NCBI GenBank assembly: GCA_015501075.1
Contig: JADNYJ010000062.1
Location: 124,001-188,000 of the forward strand
DNA from: Gymnopilus junonius
Taxonomy: Eukaryota > Basidiomycota > Agaricomycetes > Agaricales > Galerinaceae
DNA length: 64,000 nt
Reading direction: 5' to 3'
Shown here piece by piece: positions 1 to 12,000 of this stretch. The translations under genes and the position numbers were made by a program. The notes below the pieces were generated by a model. It did no database searches. It worked only from the letters and a program-made list of their open reading frames with translations, and was not told where the DNA came from. Within the stretch, counting starts at the first letter, position 1. Each line of letters begins with the position of its first letter.

Positions 1-845
1 GTGATCGCAGTCAGATGCTTGGAGAAGAAAATGCGACATTGCAAAAACGTATCAAAGAGCTAGAAGGCAGGTTTGCAACCAACGATCGTACAGCAGCAGC
101 AGCTCGTCAGTCTCTTGCGCAAGCGCAGCAGCGTTCTACTGAATGGGAACATCGGGCCAAGGAATGCGAAGGTCAACTCGAGTTGTTTAAGACCAAATAT
201 GAGCAGTCCGAGCAGACGCACGCTCAACTGGAAGCAGACTATGAAGTCGTCAAGATGCAACTTGAGGAATACGAGGCTGATAAACGCTTGCAGCAGGTAA
301 GGACATAAACCACGCCTCATGGGTGTAGACCCCACTAACTGCTTTCTTAGGATCGGGAAAATAAATCCCGAGAACAAATTGCTGCTCTCGAGTCAAAGTG
401 TGTTCTCCTCCAGAAAGAACTTGAAAAAGCTAATGCTGCGAGAACATCCGCTACGTCCCCGGCTCCTCTACGTTCGTCAATAAACGGTAACACACATGCT
501 CCACCTCGACCGGATTCACGGGCTAGCACAATATATGATCACCGTGAAGAAACCCCGAATCGTCGCGTCTCCTCGTACTCCAGTGCTCACAGCACAGCTT
601 CAGCGCAGTCTGCCAGTCATCCTTCCGTCTGGGATTCAATGCATGCGCCCGCCAGTACAAATAGCCAGGTGAAATGGACGTCACCCCCCATGCATACTCC
701 TATTAGCCGATACTCGCATCTCGGGCCTTCAACACCCAAACCTCAACGCATGTCAAGTCATTATCAACATCAGCGTGGCCCATCGCCTACGCCTAGTACA
801 GTATCTGCAGCGCCAACACAAGGAAATGATGGATGGTGGTCATAA
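1..845 (+). CDS. Coiled-coil protein, 3' end only
   Basis: The gene is cut by the left edge; the frame is open from base 3 and ends at TAA 843-845. One intron (297-350, GT...TTAG) is removed. The first exon is almost all coiled coil, rich in E, Q, K and R with heptad-like spacing (KRIKELEGRF, AQLEADYEVV). The second exon starts coiled and then becomes a Ser/Pro/Thr-rich disordered tail ending in GNDGWWS. No enzymatic motif is visible. The architecture resembles scaffold or tether proteins, but the family cannot be named from this fragment. The terminal GWWS after a disordered tail could be a short docking motif (inference). The next gene is convergent. Confidence 0.75.
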
Positions 846-1261
846 AACAATTTTGGTATTCGAATTTTTAACCATATGCTTTCGATGTTTCCATCCAATC
901 AAATTAAAATAATCTACATAATGGCCGAAATGGCAATTTTACTACACCCTAGCTTTGCTACACAACACTCATTTGGCTATAATTGATGCTATCGATCCTC
1001 TCTGGCCTTGTTTCGTAACATACACTCCTTTTCTTTTCATCATCTTGATTATTATTTTCTGGCACATGAACCGACATTCAATGGAATTTGTAAATATACC
1101 CTTATCCATCAATGGTGATTTATTATCCTTGTAAACTTGGAGATAGATTGCAAATTAATTAACAAGGTGAATCTACACGAATCAATAGACAAGCAGAGCG
1201 TCAGCGTAAGAGGAATGTACAAAGTGAGGTAGGATGACAATTAAGCTTTCAAGGAATACAA
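846..1261. other. Convergent intergenic region
   Basis: AT-rich sequence between the 3' ends of the coiled-coil gene (+) and the lipid transfer gene (-). It presumably holds both 3' UTRs and polyadenylation signals. I see no coding exon, repeat or RNA gene here. Confidence 0.6.
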
Positions 1262-3058
1262 TTAAGGCGACGGTGAATCCTTCGTCTGATTAGTAGACTG
1301 TGACAAGACGTTTGGGAAAATCCATTCCTGGACAGCGACGGTTGCCTCTCGTGGGTCCTTTAGAATTCTGGAGAGAGTTAGCACTTTGCGTAGGCGAAGG
1401 TCATTGAGGGAAATCTTTACTTGAGCTTGGGTTCCCATCTGCCATTTACTTTCTCAAAAAACCTCGGAACATGTGCTATACCATTTTCTTCCCTCCTTTT
1501 CCTTTCTTCTCTCTGTGCATCTTCTACTGATGATTTTGCTGTTGTGGCGCGCTCCATATCTTTGCTCAGAATCGCCTCTGTCAAGTTGGCCCATAATCTA
1601 CATGATTTACTCTGGTAAAACTGAAACTATCAGGAGCAGCAGTGGAAAACGCGCACCTTCTCGACTCGTTTGGCTCCTGCTCGTCCTCCAGAGGCACCCA
1701 CTTTGGTGACACGTTCTGCCCGTCTCTTACGGCATCGAACAAGACACGTTTCTTACCCGTCTATACCGACGACTCTTGTGAGACCGACGTGCACGCAGTT
1801 CGCAGTGAACAAGTCCGACAGACCTTGGTATTCTTAACCTCCATGACATGACTCCATCTTCCAGACACTTCGCCAATATCATTTGAATTTCTACGTACTC
1901 GACCAGCAAGCGCATTGTATGTCCCAGAAAAGAAACCCTACATAAAAAATTTGAGCAACTCCGGTCAGAATATTGAAAAGGATAGACGAGGACCTTCGTC
2001 TTGAATTCCAGATCGCAATATATGCCGTGTCTCTCGTTCTTCGCTATGCATGTATCTCCCAGTTCGAGGACCATCTTTCCAAAGAGGATTCCACGAGCAT
2101 ACATATTCGGCATTGTGATTATGTATTCTGTTGAGCACGCAAATGACAAATCTGCGTCAACTTGATGAAAGAGCAAGGCAGCTCACCTCCGTCTTCGGGT
2201 TTGCCTAGCAAAGTTACACGATTCTCGCCTTCCATGTTCGTAGAAACGCTGTTCCCGAGAAATTTGGACTTTGGGCGGAGTTCACCGACGATGGATACAT
2301 GATTGGCGGGGGATATGTAGAAGAAAGCGGAGATGGGGGGATGATGGGAGACTGGGGATTATCAAAAATTGAAAAGAAATGGCAGATCGGGTGGGGAGAG
2401 CATACCTTGCTCAGCAATGTAGAAGCCTTGGGTGCCATTTGGGTAGTCGTATCTGCATCGGAAAAATTCTCCTAGCACAGGATTATATCTAGGCGACATA
2501 TCAGCATCAGATAATGACTATGACGGACTGCGGCGCACGGCTTCTTGACTCCCTTGGGTTTGATGTGCCAACCGGCGAGGTAATACTGCAGCACTCGGAT
2601 GAATCTCTCTTCTGGGTCCTCGCATTCCTCCGCACTAGATGCGGCCTATGAGATTGGTTTGAAAGGAAGGGGCTGGAGACTTGCCCGAAGATGAGGTCCG
2701 GATGGGACATGAAGTCGGTGATGCGCTCGAGCATACTTCGAGGCTCCAAGACAAATGTAGGAAAAGTGACCTTTGAGAGATCCATGCCGACTCTTGAAAA
2801 AGAGAATTAGATGTGGGGACGAGAGTGCTGGAAAGCAGGCTTGCCTGAGCTGGGAGATGAGGGAGGCGATGATGGAGCCCTCATTCTCGTCTCTGCAGAG
2901 CGAGTCAGGATCATAGTAGGAGAACATGAGAAGAAGACGGACAAGATGGAAGTATCATCGGGCTCGGTGTCTGAAGGAGGCTTGTCGTCCTCAACGGAGC
3001 CTCGAGGCTTTACTACCCTGTTGAACGTGGAGCCCGCCTGGCCAAAGAGACCCATCAT
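1262..3058 (-). CDS. Oxysterol-binding-related lipid transfer protein (Osh6/ORP5-8 type)
   Basis: A lipid exchange protein of the ORP family. The class it most resembles (Osh6/7, ORP5/8) carries phosphatidylserine against PI4P at ER-plasma membrane contacts (family knowledge). Spliced exons give the lid segment [19 protein letters not shown], then [20 protein letters not shown], the family signature [12 protein letters not shown] across an intron (exon ends near 2407), then [13 protein letters not shown], a YNALAGRV block, and [17 protein letters not shown] before the C-terminus (stop 1262-1264). There is no PH or ankyrin domain, so this is a short ORP. The start is the ATG at 3058 (MMGLFGQ); the open frame further upstream has no ATG. 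Intron 1 (2893-2942) has a GTCCGT donor and intron 2 (2793-2844) a GC donor. The junction after PDLIFG (about 2694) is awkward: it needs either a very short intron or one extra G. Confidence 0.9.
2793..2844 (-). other. GC-AG intron in the lipid transfer gene
   Basis: A 52-nt intron with donor CAG|GCAAGC and acceptor TCAAG. It joins [10 protein letters not shown] to VGMDLSKV, an expected ORP sequence. Confidence 0.75.
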
Positions 3059-3117
3059 GGTGGAAGAGAAAGAGATGGCGATCAAAACAAATGTCTGTCA
3101 TATGATCTACCTAATAA

Positions 3118-5565
3118 CTAGAATACAATCTTGCGAGGACCCGATGGAACAGGGATGTCATCTCTGAAAAATGCTCCGTACGCGCTGTGCTCCTTTTTCT
3201 TGATTGTCATTGGGAACTTTTTCAGCCCTGAGTACTCAAATCCGCCCTCCCGCAGCACCCGTGCAAACTCCCCCGCAAGCGACCTCTCGTGGCCCTCTCC
3301 GGTGAAGAACGTAATCGACTTGCCACTCTTGCCGCCTCGTCCTGTTTGCGTGCCAAAAATTAGATCATCTTCCCGGGTGCTCTAAAAAGTCTATGACCCA
3401 CCTGTCCTTCCTATTCGGTGTATGTAGTCCTCTATCGTCAGCGGGAATGTATAATTAATCACGGCTCCGACATTGGGAATATCCAATCCCCGCGCAGCCA
3501 CATCCGTCGCCACCATCAGCCCAGTCCGTCCATTTTTAAAATTCTCCAGTGTTTCCATCCGTGCCGTTTGCGACATGTCGCCATGCAGCGCCCCTACCGA
3601 GTAGCCCTGTCTCCTTAGCATCTGCTCAACCCGCGATGCTTCTTTTTTGTACAGAGCGAACACAAGGATCCGTGCTTCCGAAGCCCCTGTCTGCGTCGTC
3701 TTCTTGTGAGAAAGAGACTGGAGTAGATTCAATAAGCGCTGACTGTGAAACCGTTCTCAGGACCTCTGTTCTATTTATTGCCCGAAGGAAACGTACTCTT
3801 TTGACCGCGCATCGTCAAACACTTCGACAACCTGTTCTACCCGGCTGTTGGCTGTCAGGTCATCACTTCCGACAGTTACGCGGATAGGGTCCCGCTGGAA
3901 AGTGCTGGCCAGCCTACGGACTGCTTCCGGCCATGTAGCGCTGACTGTAGACTGGTCAGCAGCGGCAATCAAGTGGTCCACTGTAACGTACACATCATCG
4001 TCTGTCGCTCTGTTGATGGCTTGGTGTTGGAAATAATATTGCGAATATCATTTTCAAAGCCCTTGTCGAGCATCCGATCGGCCTCATCCAGTACCAGATA
4101 ATCAACTCTGTAAAGACATGATGAATAATATATCAACGCTTTGACGGAAAAAAAGGGCATAGCTCACTCGCTGAGATCACAAGCTCCTTCCTGCATCAAG
4201 TCCAATATACGTCCAGGCGTTCCGACAATGATACGCGTCGTCAGTCCATCCTTACTTTTGTTGGCATTCTTGAGCATCTTCACCTGTGGTTCCTTTGGTA
4301 CACCTCCAAAGACAGCAACACTAGCTATCCCAAAAGGCTTACCCAATGCCGACAAGTTATCATGAGTCTGGATCGCCAACTCGCGGGTCGGAGCAACGAC
4401 AAGGACAGAAACCGTTGATTTACCCGATTTTGAGGGAGAGGATTTGATCAGGCGGCAAAGAGCTGGGATTCCGAAAGCAAGGGTCTTTCCACTACGTAGG
4501 GGTCAGAATCACTGCAAGAAATTTTTTACAGAAAAAAAAGAAACCACCTCCCGGTCTCGGCAATACCAACTACATCACGACCCTCCAGAGCTGGCGGCCA
4601 AGTACATGCCTGAATTGGAGTCGGCTCTTTGAAGCCAGCAAAGGAATTCTGTAATCCGTTTGGACAGCTAGCTGAGAAAACTTGATGACAGGTGTAATAC
4701 TTGGGACACCCGGAGGCGTGTGTATCGTAATTGAATGTTTTGTGAGGAAGGCTGCAACTTCCTCAGCTGAAGGCGCTGATGAAGGAGAGGAAGAGGGGTC
4801 GGTGGGGGAATATTAACGGCAACAGATTCTGCAGAATTCGATGGAGTAGTAGAGGCCTCTTCTTTCTTCTCCTCTTCTTCTCTGCTTTGGATTCAGAGGT
4901 GCTGGGTCCGACACCGTCAACGTCTTGGTCCTCGTGTTTTCTCTTCTTCTTTCTCTTTTTCTCTGGCTCCTCTGAAGTAGGGCAGAAACTGAATAGATAG
5001 ATATGATTTAGATTAAACAACTCAACATTGACCGGCATGGCTCACCCTCCTCGCCATGTTTCTTTTTCTTTTTCTTTTCTTCTCTGCCTCGACTACTTGG
5101 GTTACGCAGAAAGAGGGTCAATTCGGATTCGGTATGGCTGGTACGCAACATACTTTGAGAATCGTCCACAGCAACCTCTGCCTCTACGTCCTTCTTTTTC
5201 TTCTTTTCTTCTTCTCCGACTCTTCCAATTTCGATTCTAGACAAAAGTAACTTGAGACCTGTTAGATGTATTAAGAAAACGATCAGACATGCCTTCGGAA
5301 TCTACCACCATTGCGTTCTCTTCCGAGGTAGCCGCTTGGGCATCTTCTGGCAATTTCTTCTCCTTCTTCTTTTTCTTCTTCTTTTCCTCCTTCTCTAAGA
5401 CTACAGCAGGAGCTGGATAGCATTGTGCAGTCAGCATTGAAGTTTTATAAAACAGAAGGTCAGAAACTCACCATCCTCGGTAGGTTGTTCATCCACAGCT
5501 GCAGGTTTTTGCTTAGAGTCGCCTTTCTTCTCCTTTTTGAGGATGGTGTCTCCCGACATGGGCAT
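3118..5565 (-). CDS. DBP3: ATP-dependent RNA helicase DBP3 (with apparent frameshifts)
   Basis: A DEAD-box helicase of 60S ribosome biogenesis, acting in the nucleolus on pre-rRNA (family knowledge). Visible in order: a Lys/Glu-rich N-tail in several small exons; Q-motif segment [12 protein letters not shown]; motif I AETGSGKT; PTRELA; TPGR; DEAD box [17 protein letters not shown]; then the second RecA domain with [30 protein letters not shown] and HRIGRTGR; ending [16 protein letters not shown]. The start is ATG 5565 ([11 protein letters not shown]); the frame upstream to 5631 has no ATG. Between the Lys-rich tail and the Q-motif the frame shifts three times by the same amount (about 4858-4885, 4804-4808 and 4662-4663), with no intron signals. 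I treat these as missing bases in the assembly; if real, the gene is broken. Tandem downstream of Ku80. Confidence 0.88.
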
Positions 5566-5828
5566 TTGATGTAGAGGTGGCTTTGGCAGAACCGAGGGTC
5601 GAAAAAAAGTGGGCAAGCCTTTTCTGGCCACGCGGTTCTATTTTTGGAGATGCGCTCAGCCAGCCTAGCCATAGCAAAATCCAAGAGAATATATAGGATG
5701 CGATGGAAAAGACCTAGTATTATACGAATACAAAAATATATACACAATCATTATATCTACAGCCACTCGGTCCATACAGGGTATAAGCAATCACAACTTC
5801 AAGAGATGAACTACAACCCAATAATAAA

Positions 5829-8800
5829 TCAGCATCGCGCTACCGGTACAAGAAAAGCACTCACCTCCCCAGCTTCATTCTCTGAAACATCAGAATCGCC
5901 TCCCTGCTTCTTTGCCTCTTGTTTACTGATGAGGCCCAAATCTCTGCCGACCTTTTTTACATGTTGCCAAAAGCCCGGGTTGCCAGGTCTTGATAAGCAC
6001 TTGCTCTTCAAATCACGAATAAAGCTAGAGGCAACATGACATAGTTCAGCCAGGCAAGACGGGTCCAAATGAATTCAACGTACGCATTCCATGCATCAAT
6101 CTCGTCCTCCTGTTTACAACACATGAATGTGACGCAGACTAGGGTAGAAAAAAGAGACGACCCACCTCCAGACAAGTTTTCCGTAAAGTGGTCATGCACT
6201 GCAGCATCTCGTCTGTTCTTCTAGAAGAAAATGGTTTCATTACGACCTCTGCAATGACTGCAGACAGGTCTTCCACCGCTTTACTGACAACGTCTCCCTG
6301 GGCGAGGTTCTTCTGAAAGTCCTTGAGAGGATACGTATTGCCAATGATTCTTCCAGGCGCTCGCCCAGCGTCGATCATTGGGGAAACAGACCGAGCAGGA
6401 GTAGGTAGCGGTGCACCCCTCCCTTGTTTAGGAGCTGGGGTGCTAGGCACTTTTTTCTCCAGAAGAAGCTCTTCCTCGCTTTCCGACTCGGTTGCGCTGT
6501 CCTCCGCATTGGCCGGAGCCTTGCCTTTGCTAGATGCAGGTGCGGCCTCTTCGACGACGCTCATTTGCGATGGTGTTCGTTCCACAGGCTGTTTACGATC
6601 AAGGAGAAGCAAATCGTCATCTTCGTCGTTCGCATGCTCGTGGCCGTTGACTTTTGCCCTTGCGACCTTCTTGGGCACTATTACCACAGTCAATTCATTG
6701 TAAAATAAAAACGGACAATTGGGCAAGGCTTGCCTTCTTTGACTTTGAATACAGCTTTGCATTCTTCCACGGCCGCTCGGGCACGCTTTAAAACTCTTTT
6801 TGGCGGATCAAAGTATTTCAATGTCTCGGGATGAGGTGGCGGGAGCGGGTTGGATACAACGTCCTTGACGACCGCAGCGTGAAACATGGCCTGTTTGACA
6901 CGGTGTATTGCAGGATTGAACGACAGGCTTGGGTCGAACCATGGCGTGCGATTTCCTTCTTCATCTTTGTCACCGGCATCTACAAGGTCCATGGCATCCA
7001 CAAACTTGTCCATAGCTTCCAGTTGCTCCTCTGTGGGCAAGTATGGGTGTTCTTTTAAAACTTGGCCCTTCTTGTTGATGAGGGTATCGAGTGAGGCAAA
7101 GGTATATTTCCGGACATCGTCTGCAAAAGGCATCTAAGAGAGACAGAAAAAAAAATCAGGAAGGAGAGGAGTTCAAGAAATAAAAGGGCGTACTTGAGAC
7201 CAAAGCAAAAAATGTACATTGTCCTGTACGACCGGGGTCAGGACGCCCATCTTGGGGTCCATGCCGTCTCTTGAAACCCATCTTGCAATCGCCATGCGCT
7301 TGGTGTCTGCCATGGCTTGTACAATGGAGGAAAGGGCGACTTGCTGTTGAGGAGAGGAAGGGTCGGCCCAAATATATTGTATGTCACCCATGGACAATTC
7401 ACGACGAAACTTTTTTGTCTATAGGTTAGAAACAGAAAAGGAGTGAAGACACTGGCGCACGTTTTTTTCGGGGAAAAATCCACAAATGTCGATGCCCTTG
7501 CGTGTCTGTAGTCTAGGGAATTGTCCATCCGGACAAGGCGCATACGTGGTGCCATACTTGAATCCACGGACGAGCTCTTCCTTTTCAATTTTCTCTAGGC
7601 TCTTCTTGACTTCAGGATTACCTTCATCCAAGAGTTCTTCTTCCTCGACTTTTATTTCATCGTCTTCATCGTCGTCTGCTCCTGCATTACGATCAATAAA
7701 ATACTCTGTCTTCATTTTAAGTTGAGCAAAGACGGCCTTGTCCTTGTCTTGCTCTACTTGCATTTCATCCTCTCGGTTGCTTTCTCTGAGAGCGAATTTC
7801 TTCCAGCTCTTGGGTCTTGCCATGGCTGTGGCTTTGCTCGCTTTGACGGAGAGCTCTATAGCTTCATCTGCACGGGTTTCGACGTCTCCGATGCGCAGGA
7901 CGGTGCCGAGAAGGGCGGATTTGACGACTTTAACTTCTGGAGCGGCAGTTTCACGTATGGCATATGCGATATTTCCGATATCGCCTGAATGCATAGAGGA
8001 AGTCAAAATTTTATAAAACTCTTCATTGGCTCGCTGCGGCAGAAATGGATATTCATTGCGTCTATAAAAAGGGTATAGAATTACCTTGATGTGACTCTTG
8101 TTGGGCTCGGTGTAGGGCATGTATTCATCGTCAAAATCCACACCACTATACGGATAATGAGCAAGACCAAGAACAAAAAGCAAGAGACGTACACAATGAC
8201 AAGGGTTATGTTGAGAGCATCCATTTTGGTGACGGTCGCCTCCCAGTCTTCGACTTCGATGGGACTTTCGCCGTCAGTGACGATGGTGATTTTGCGGGTC
8301 CAAGTCTTTTTGCTGGCGAGATACCGGGCCTGTGTTTCAATTGCGACAATGAGGGCATCCATGGCTGGCGCAACAGATCAGCTTCAGTCAGTGGTGGAGA
8401 GAGAACCGTACAATCGCCGGCGACAGTGGATGGCTCGAGGGCATCAATCTTGGCAATGGTACTGGCGTTTGGCTGGCCGATGGGTATATACTCGAGGACG
8501 TTGTCGTAGCCTCCGTGTTCTGCATGGATGATATTCTTGGTGTCTGCACTTTGGTTCAGCAAGAGAGCAGAGAGGGCTGGATGGATGCACACCCTCTGCA
8601 CCAAAGACAATAACGCCACACTGATCCGTCTTTCTGCCATTGAAGATCTACAGAGTGTTAACAAGGCTGGAAGCGATAAAGAGGGCCAACCATTTCTTGT
8701 ATCTTGAGCTTGACATACTGGAGACTCCACTGGAGGTTGGACATTTCGACGGCGGTGGTCTCGCCGGCCGAGTTTTGCATCTCGACGGAGCGAATGTTGG

Positions 8801-8909
8801 CCATGGAGGGGGAGGTGTCGATGACGAACATGGTGACGGTGTACTAGACATGAATGAGCACGACTGTAGACGCAATGGACGGACGCACTCCTGCTCTTTC
8901 TGCTGGCAT
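5829..8909 (-). CDS. KU80: Ku80 subunit of the DNA-end-binding Ku heterodimer
   Basis: The large Ku subunit, which binds double-strand ends for non-homologous end joining and acts at telomeres (family knowledge). The N-terminal exon is MPAERAG, spliced to YTVTMFVIDTSPSM, which starts the vWA fold. More vWA sequence follows (WTRKITIVTDGESPIEV), then the Ku beta-barrel, including FKYGTTYAPCP and SMGDIQYIWADPSSPQQQV, then a helical arm (TPWFDPSLSFNPAIHRVKQA). An acidic/Pro linker leads to a helical C-terminal region with KPFSSRRTDEMLQCMTTLRK, EEDEIDAWNAFIRDLKSKCL and FWQHVKKVGRDLGLISK. The start ATG (8907-8909) gives the first coding exon with a GTGCGT donor. The 3' end is uncertain: reading through gives a stop at 5829, while splicing at GTGAGT near 5866 would end it within the next 250 bases. 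Divergent from the Snf2-type gene. Confidence 0.9.
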
Positions 8910-9054
8910 GGTGGATGTGACTAGAGACGCGCCGGAGTCAGGTGACGGGGGCTGTGGGAGTGTGACGTGACAGAGGAAGGGGAAGAGGGAATGTGACAAG
9001 AGAAGTCTGCAATCTCGCTCATCACGGGGTGAGCAGCAATAACGCGAAGGAACC
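8910..9054. promoter_or_regulatory. Divergent Ku80 / Snf2-type ATPase promoter
   Basis: Only 145 bp separate the two start codons, so both core promoters and both 5' UTRs must share this stretch. It is G-rich on the + strand with several GTGAC/GTGACA repeats (8935-9000). No TATA box is seen. That both genes act on chromatin is noted; co-regulation is inference. Confidence 0.5.
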
Positions 9055-12000
9055 ATGTCGCTGGGCAATCCACAGCAGCAGCCTCAGCTCAGACAGCCTG
9101 TCCCGGATGTTTCTCAGCTCATTCAGGTAGTCACACACTCTCCTCCCCACGCTGCTCCTATTGACCTCTTCCCAGCGTGCAAGCTTTCTCCGCAAAAACC
9201 CAAATGAACAGAAATCACCCAACGAACTCGAGAACATCCTCAAGTACATCTCGCTCGTCAACAGCCAGAGTCCGTCTCTTTTCCTTTCCCCGCTCTCTCG
9301 GCTGACCTGCTTGTTTCCAGGACGCGCCAATCCCCAGCCCATGACCAATGGCCATCCACAGCCCCTCACCAATGGCTCCGTCGCCCCCGCCTCCATCTCC
9401 TCCGGCCCTGTGCCCACCCAGCCATTCCCCACCGCTTCTCAGACCCCCGTCTCCTTCACCTCTGACCAAATCGCTGCCCTGCGTGCCCAAATCGCCGCCT
9501 TCAAGCTCGTCTCTCGCGGCCAGCCTGTCCCGGAGCATCTCCAGCAGGCCATTCGTGTCCCCAACTCCGCCATCCCAGACCTCGAAAAGTCCATTCGTGG
9601 CCCCGACGTCCCCTCTCGAGTCGTCGATGCCGCTGTCAAAGCCGCAAAGGGAGAGTCTGCAACCCCTTCCATTCCTCCCGACCGCGAGAACTCGGTCAAG
9701 GCAGAGGATGTAGACGCCACTCCCATCGACCACGCCGACTATCCCAAGGGCCCCTTTCTTGAAGACGACGGCAATTCGGCCATACACCCCTACAATGCCT
9801 TCAGGCACCCCTTCTCCCATCTCAAACGCCCCGCAGAGCTCGATCCTGCCCTCTTTGCGACTCGCCTCCAGCGCCTCATCATCCCCACCATCATGCCTGC
9901 AGGTCTCGACGCCCACCAAATCATCAATGAGCGCGAGAGGTTCATCGAGGCCCGAATCCAGCAGAGGATCCGAGAGCTCGAGGTCTTGCCCTCTACCATG
10001 GGCGACGGCAATTTTGATGCCAACATCGATGTCATGCACGAAGACAAGGCCAAGGAAGACAAGGAGAATGTCAACTCTCTCGATGCCCTCAAGCCCTACA
10101 ACGCTCTCGTCCATCCCAGCAACACTGCCCATGGCAAACTACGAGCGCTCATCGAACTCAAGTCTCTCCGCGTCCTCGACAAGCAGCGTGCCATGAGGGC
10201 CCAAGTTGCCGAGAGGTTGATGCACGGGTCCATGCTCCCTCTCAACCGTCTCGACTTCCGCAGGACCCGCAAGCCCACCATCCGAGATGCTCGCATGACC
10301 GAGCAACTAGAGCGCAAGCAGCGTCTCGAGCGCGAGAGGCGTGCCAAACACAAGCACGTCGAACAGCTCGGCGTCATCTGTGCCCATGGCAAAGAAGTCC
10401 TCGCTGTCAACCGTGCCGCGCAGGAGAGAATCATCCGCCTCGGTCGTGCTGTCCTCAACTTCCACGCCCACACCGAGAAGGAGGAGCAGAAGCGTATCGA
10501 GAAGCTCGCCAAAGACCGTCTCCGTGCCCTCAAGGCTGACGATGAAGAGGCTTACATGAAGCTGATCGACACAGCCAAGGATACTCGTATCACTCATTTG
10601 CTCAGACAAACCGATGCCTATCTCGATTCGCTCGCTCAGGCCGTCGTTGCCCAGCAGAAAGAGGGCGGGCCCATGTACGACCAAGGATTTGAGCAAGAGG
10701 AGGGTCCGGCCAATGAGGCCACATTTGGTGCTCAGATTAGCGCAGATGACGTCCAAGAGGATAGAAAGGTCGACTATTATGCCGTGGCACACAGGATCTC
10801 GGAGAAGGTCTCCCGTCAGCCCGGCATTCTTGTGGGTGGCAAGTTGAAAGAGTATCAGCTCAAGGGTCTACAATGGATGGTCAGTCTGTACAATAACAGG
10901 CTCAATGGTATCTTGGCCGACGAGATGGTAGGCCTTTCTCTATTTTCCTGCTTCTTTACTGCAATGAACGCTGTCTGGATAGGGTCTTGGCAAGACTATT
11001 CAAACCATTTCCCTGATCACCTTCCTCATTGAGACCAAGCGTCAACGCGGCCCTTATCTCGTCATCGTCCCTCTTTCCACCATGACAAATTGGTCGGGTG
11101 AATTTGCCAAGTGGGCACCCACCGTCAAGGTCATTGCTTACAAGGGAAATCCTGCTCAGCGTCGTGCACTTCAAGGAGAATTGCGGATGGGTCAATTCCA
11201 AGTATTGCTTACAACCTACGAATATATCATCAAGGATCGGCCCCATCTCAGCAAGCTTAAATGGCTTCATATGATAGTTGGTGCGTAAAACTTTCTTTTC
11301 ATGCGTCTAGCAGTTCATGACGCTTTCGTCATGCAGACGAGGGTCACCGTATGAAGAATACCCAGAGTAAATTGACACAGACTTTGACGACGTACTACCA
11401 CTCTCGTTATCGTCTTCTCCTTACCGGTACTCCCCTCCAAAACAACCTTCCCGAATTGTGGGCTCTCCTCAACTTTGTCCTTCCCAAAATCTTCAACTCG
11501 GTCAAATCCTTTGACGAATGGTTCAACACGCCATTCGCCAACTCGGGTACCGGTGACAAGATCGAATTGAACGAAGAAGAGGCCCTGCTTATCATCCGCC
11601 GTCTGCACAAGGTGCTCCGTCCTTTCCTCCTCCGTCGTCTCAAGAAGGACGTCGAGAGCGAGCTGCCTGATAAGATCGAGAAAGTCATCAAGGTTAGGAT
11701 GAGTGCGCTGCAAACTCAGCTGTACAAGCAGATGAAGAAGCACAAGATGATTGCTGATGGCAAGGATTCCAAAGGGTATGTACTGATAAGCACCCTTTAA
11801 TTAATGTCTGCTCATTTTCGCAGCAAATCTGGCAGTGTTAAAGGTCTTAGCAACGAGCTTATGCAGCTCCGGAAGATTTGCCAGCATCCTTTCCTCTTTG
11901 AGAGTGTCGAAGACAAGATTAGTCCTGGTGGCTACATCGACGACAAGCTCGTTAGGACCTCGGGCAAGATTGAGCTTCTCAGCCGTATCCTTCCCAAGTT

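Noticed and set aside
5566..5631. Extension of DBP3 upstream to 5631
   Set aside because: The codon there is GTG, not ATG; the first ATG in frame is 5565.
9215..10132. 305-codon open frame antisense to the Snf2-type gene
   Set aside because: It mirrors the codon periodicity of the QLQ/HSA exon on the other strand and shows no family motif.
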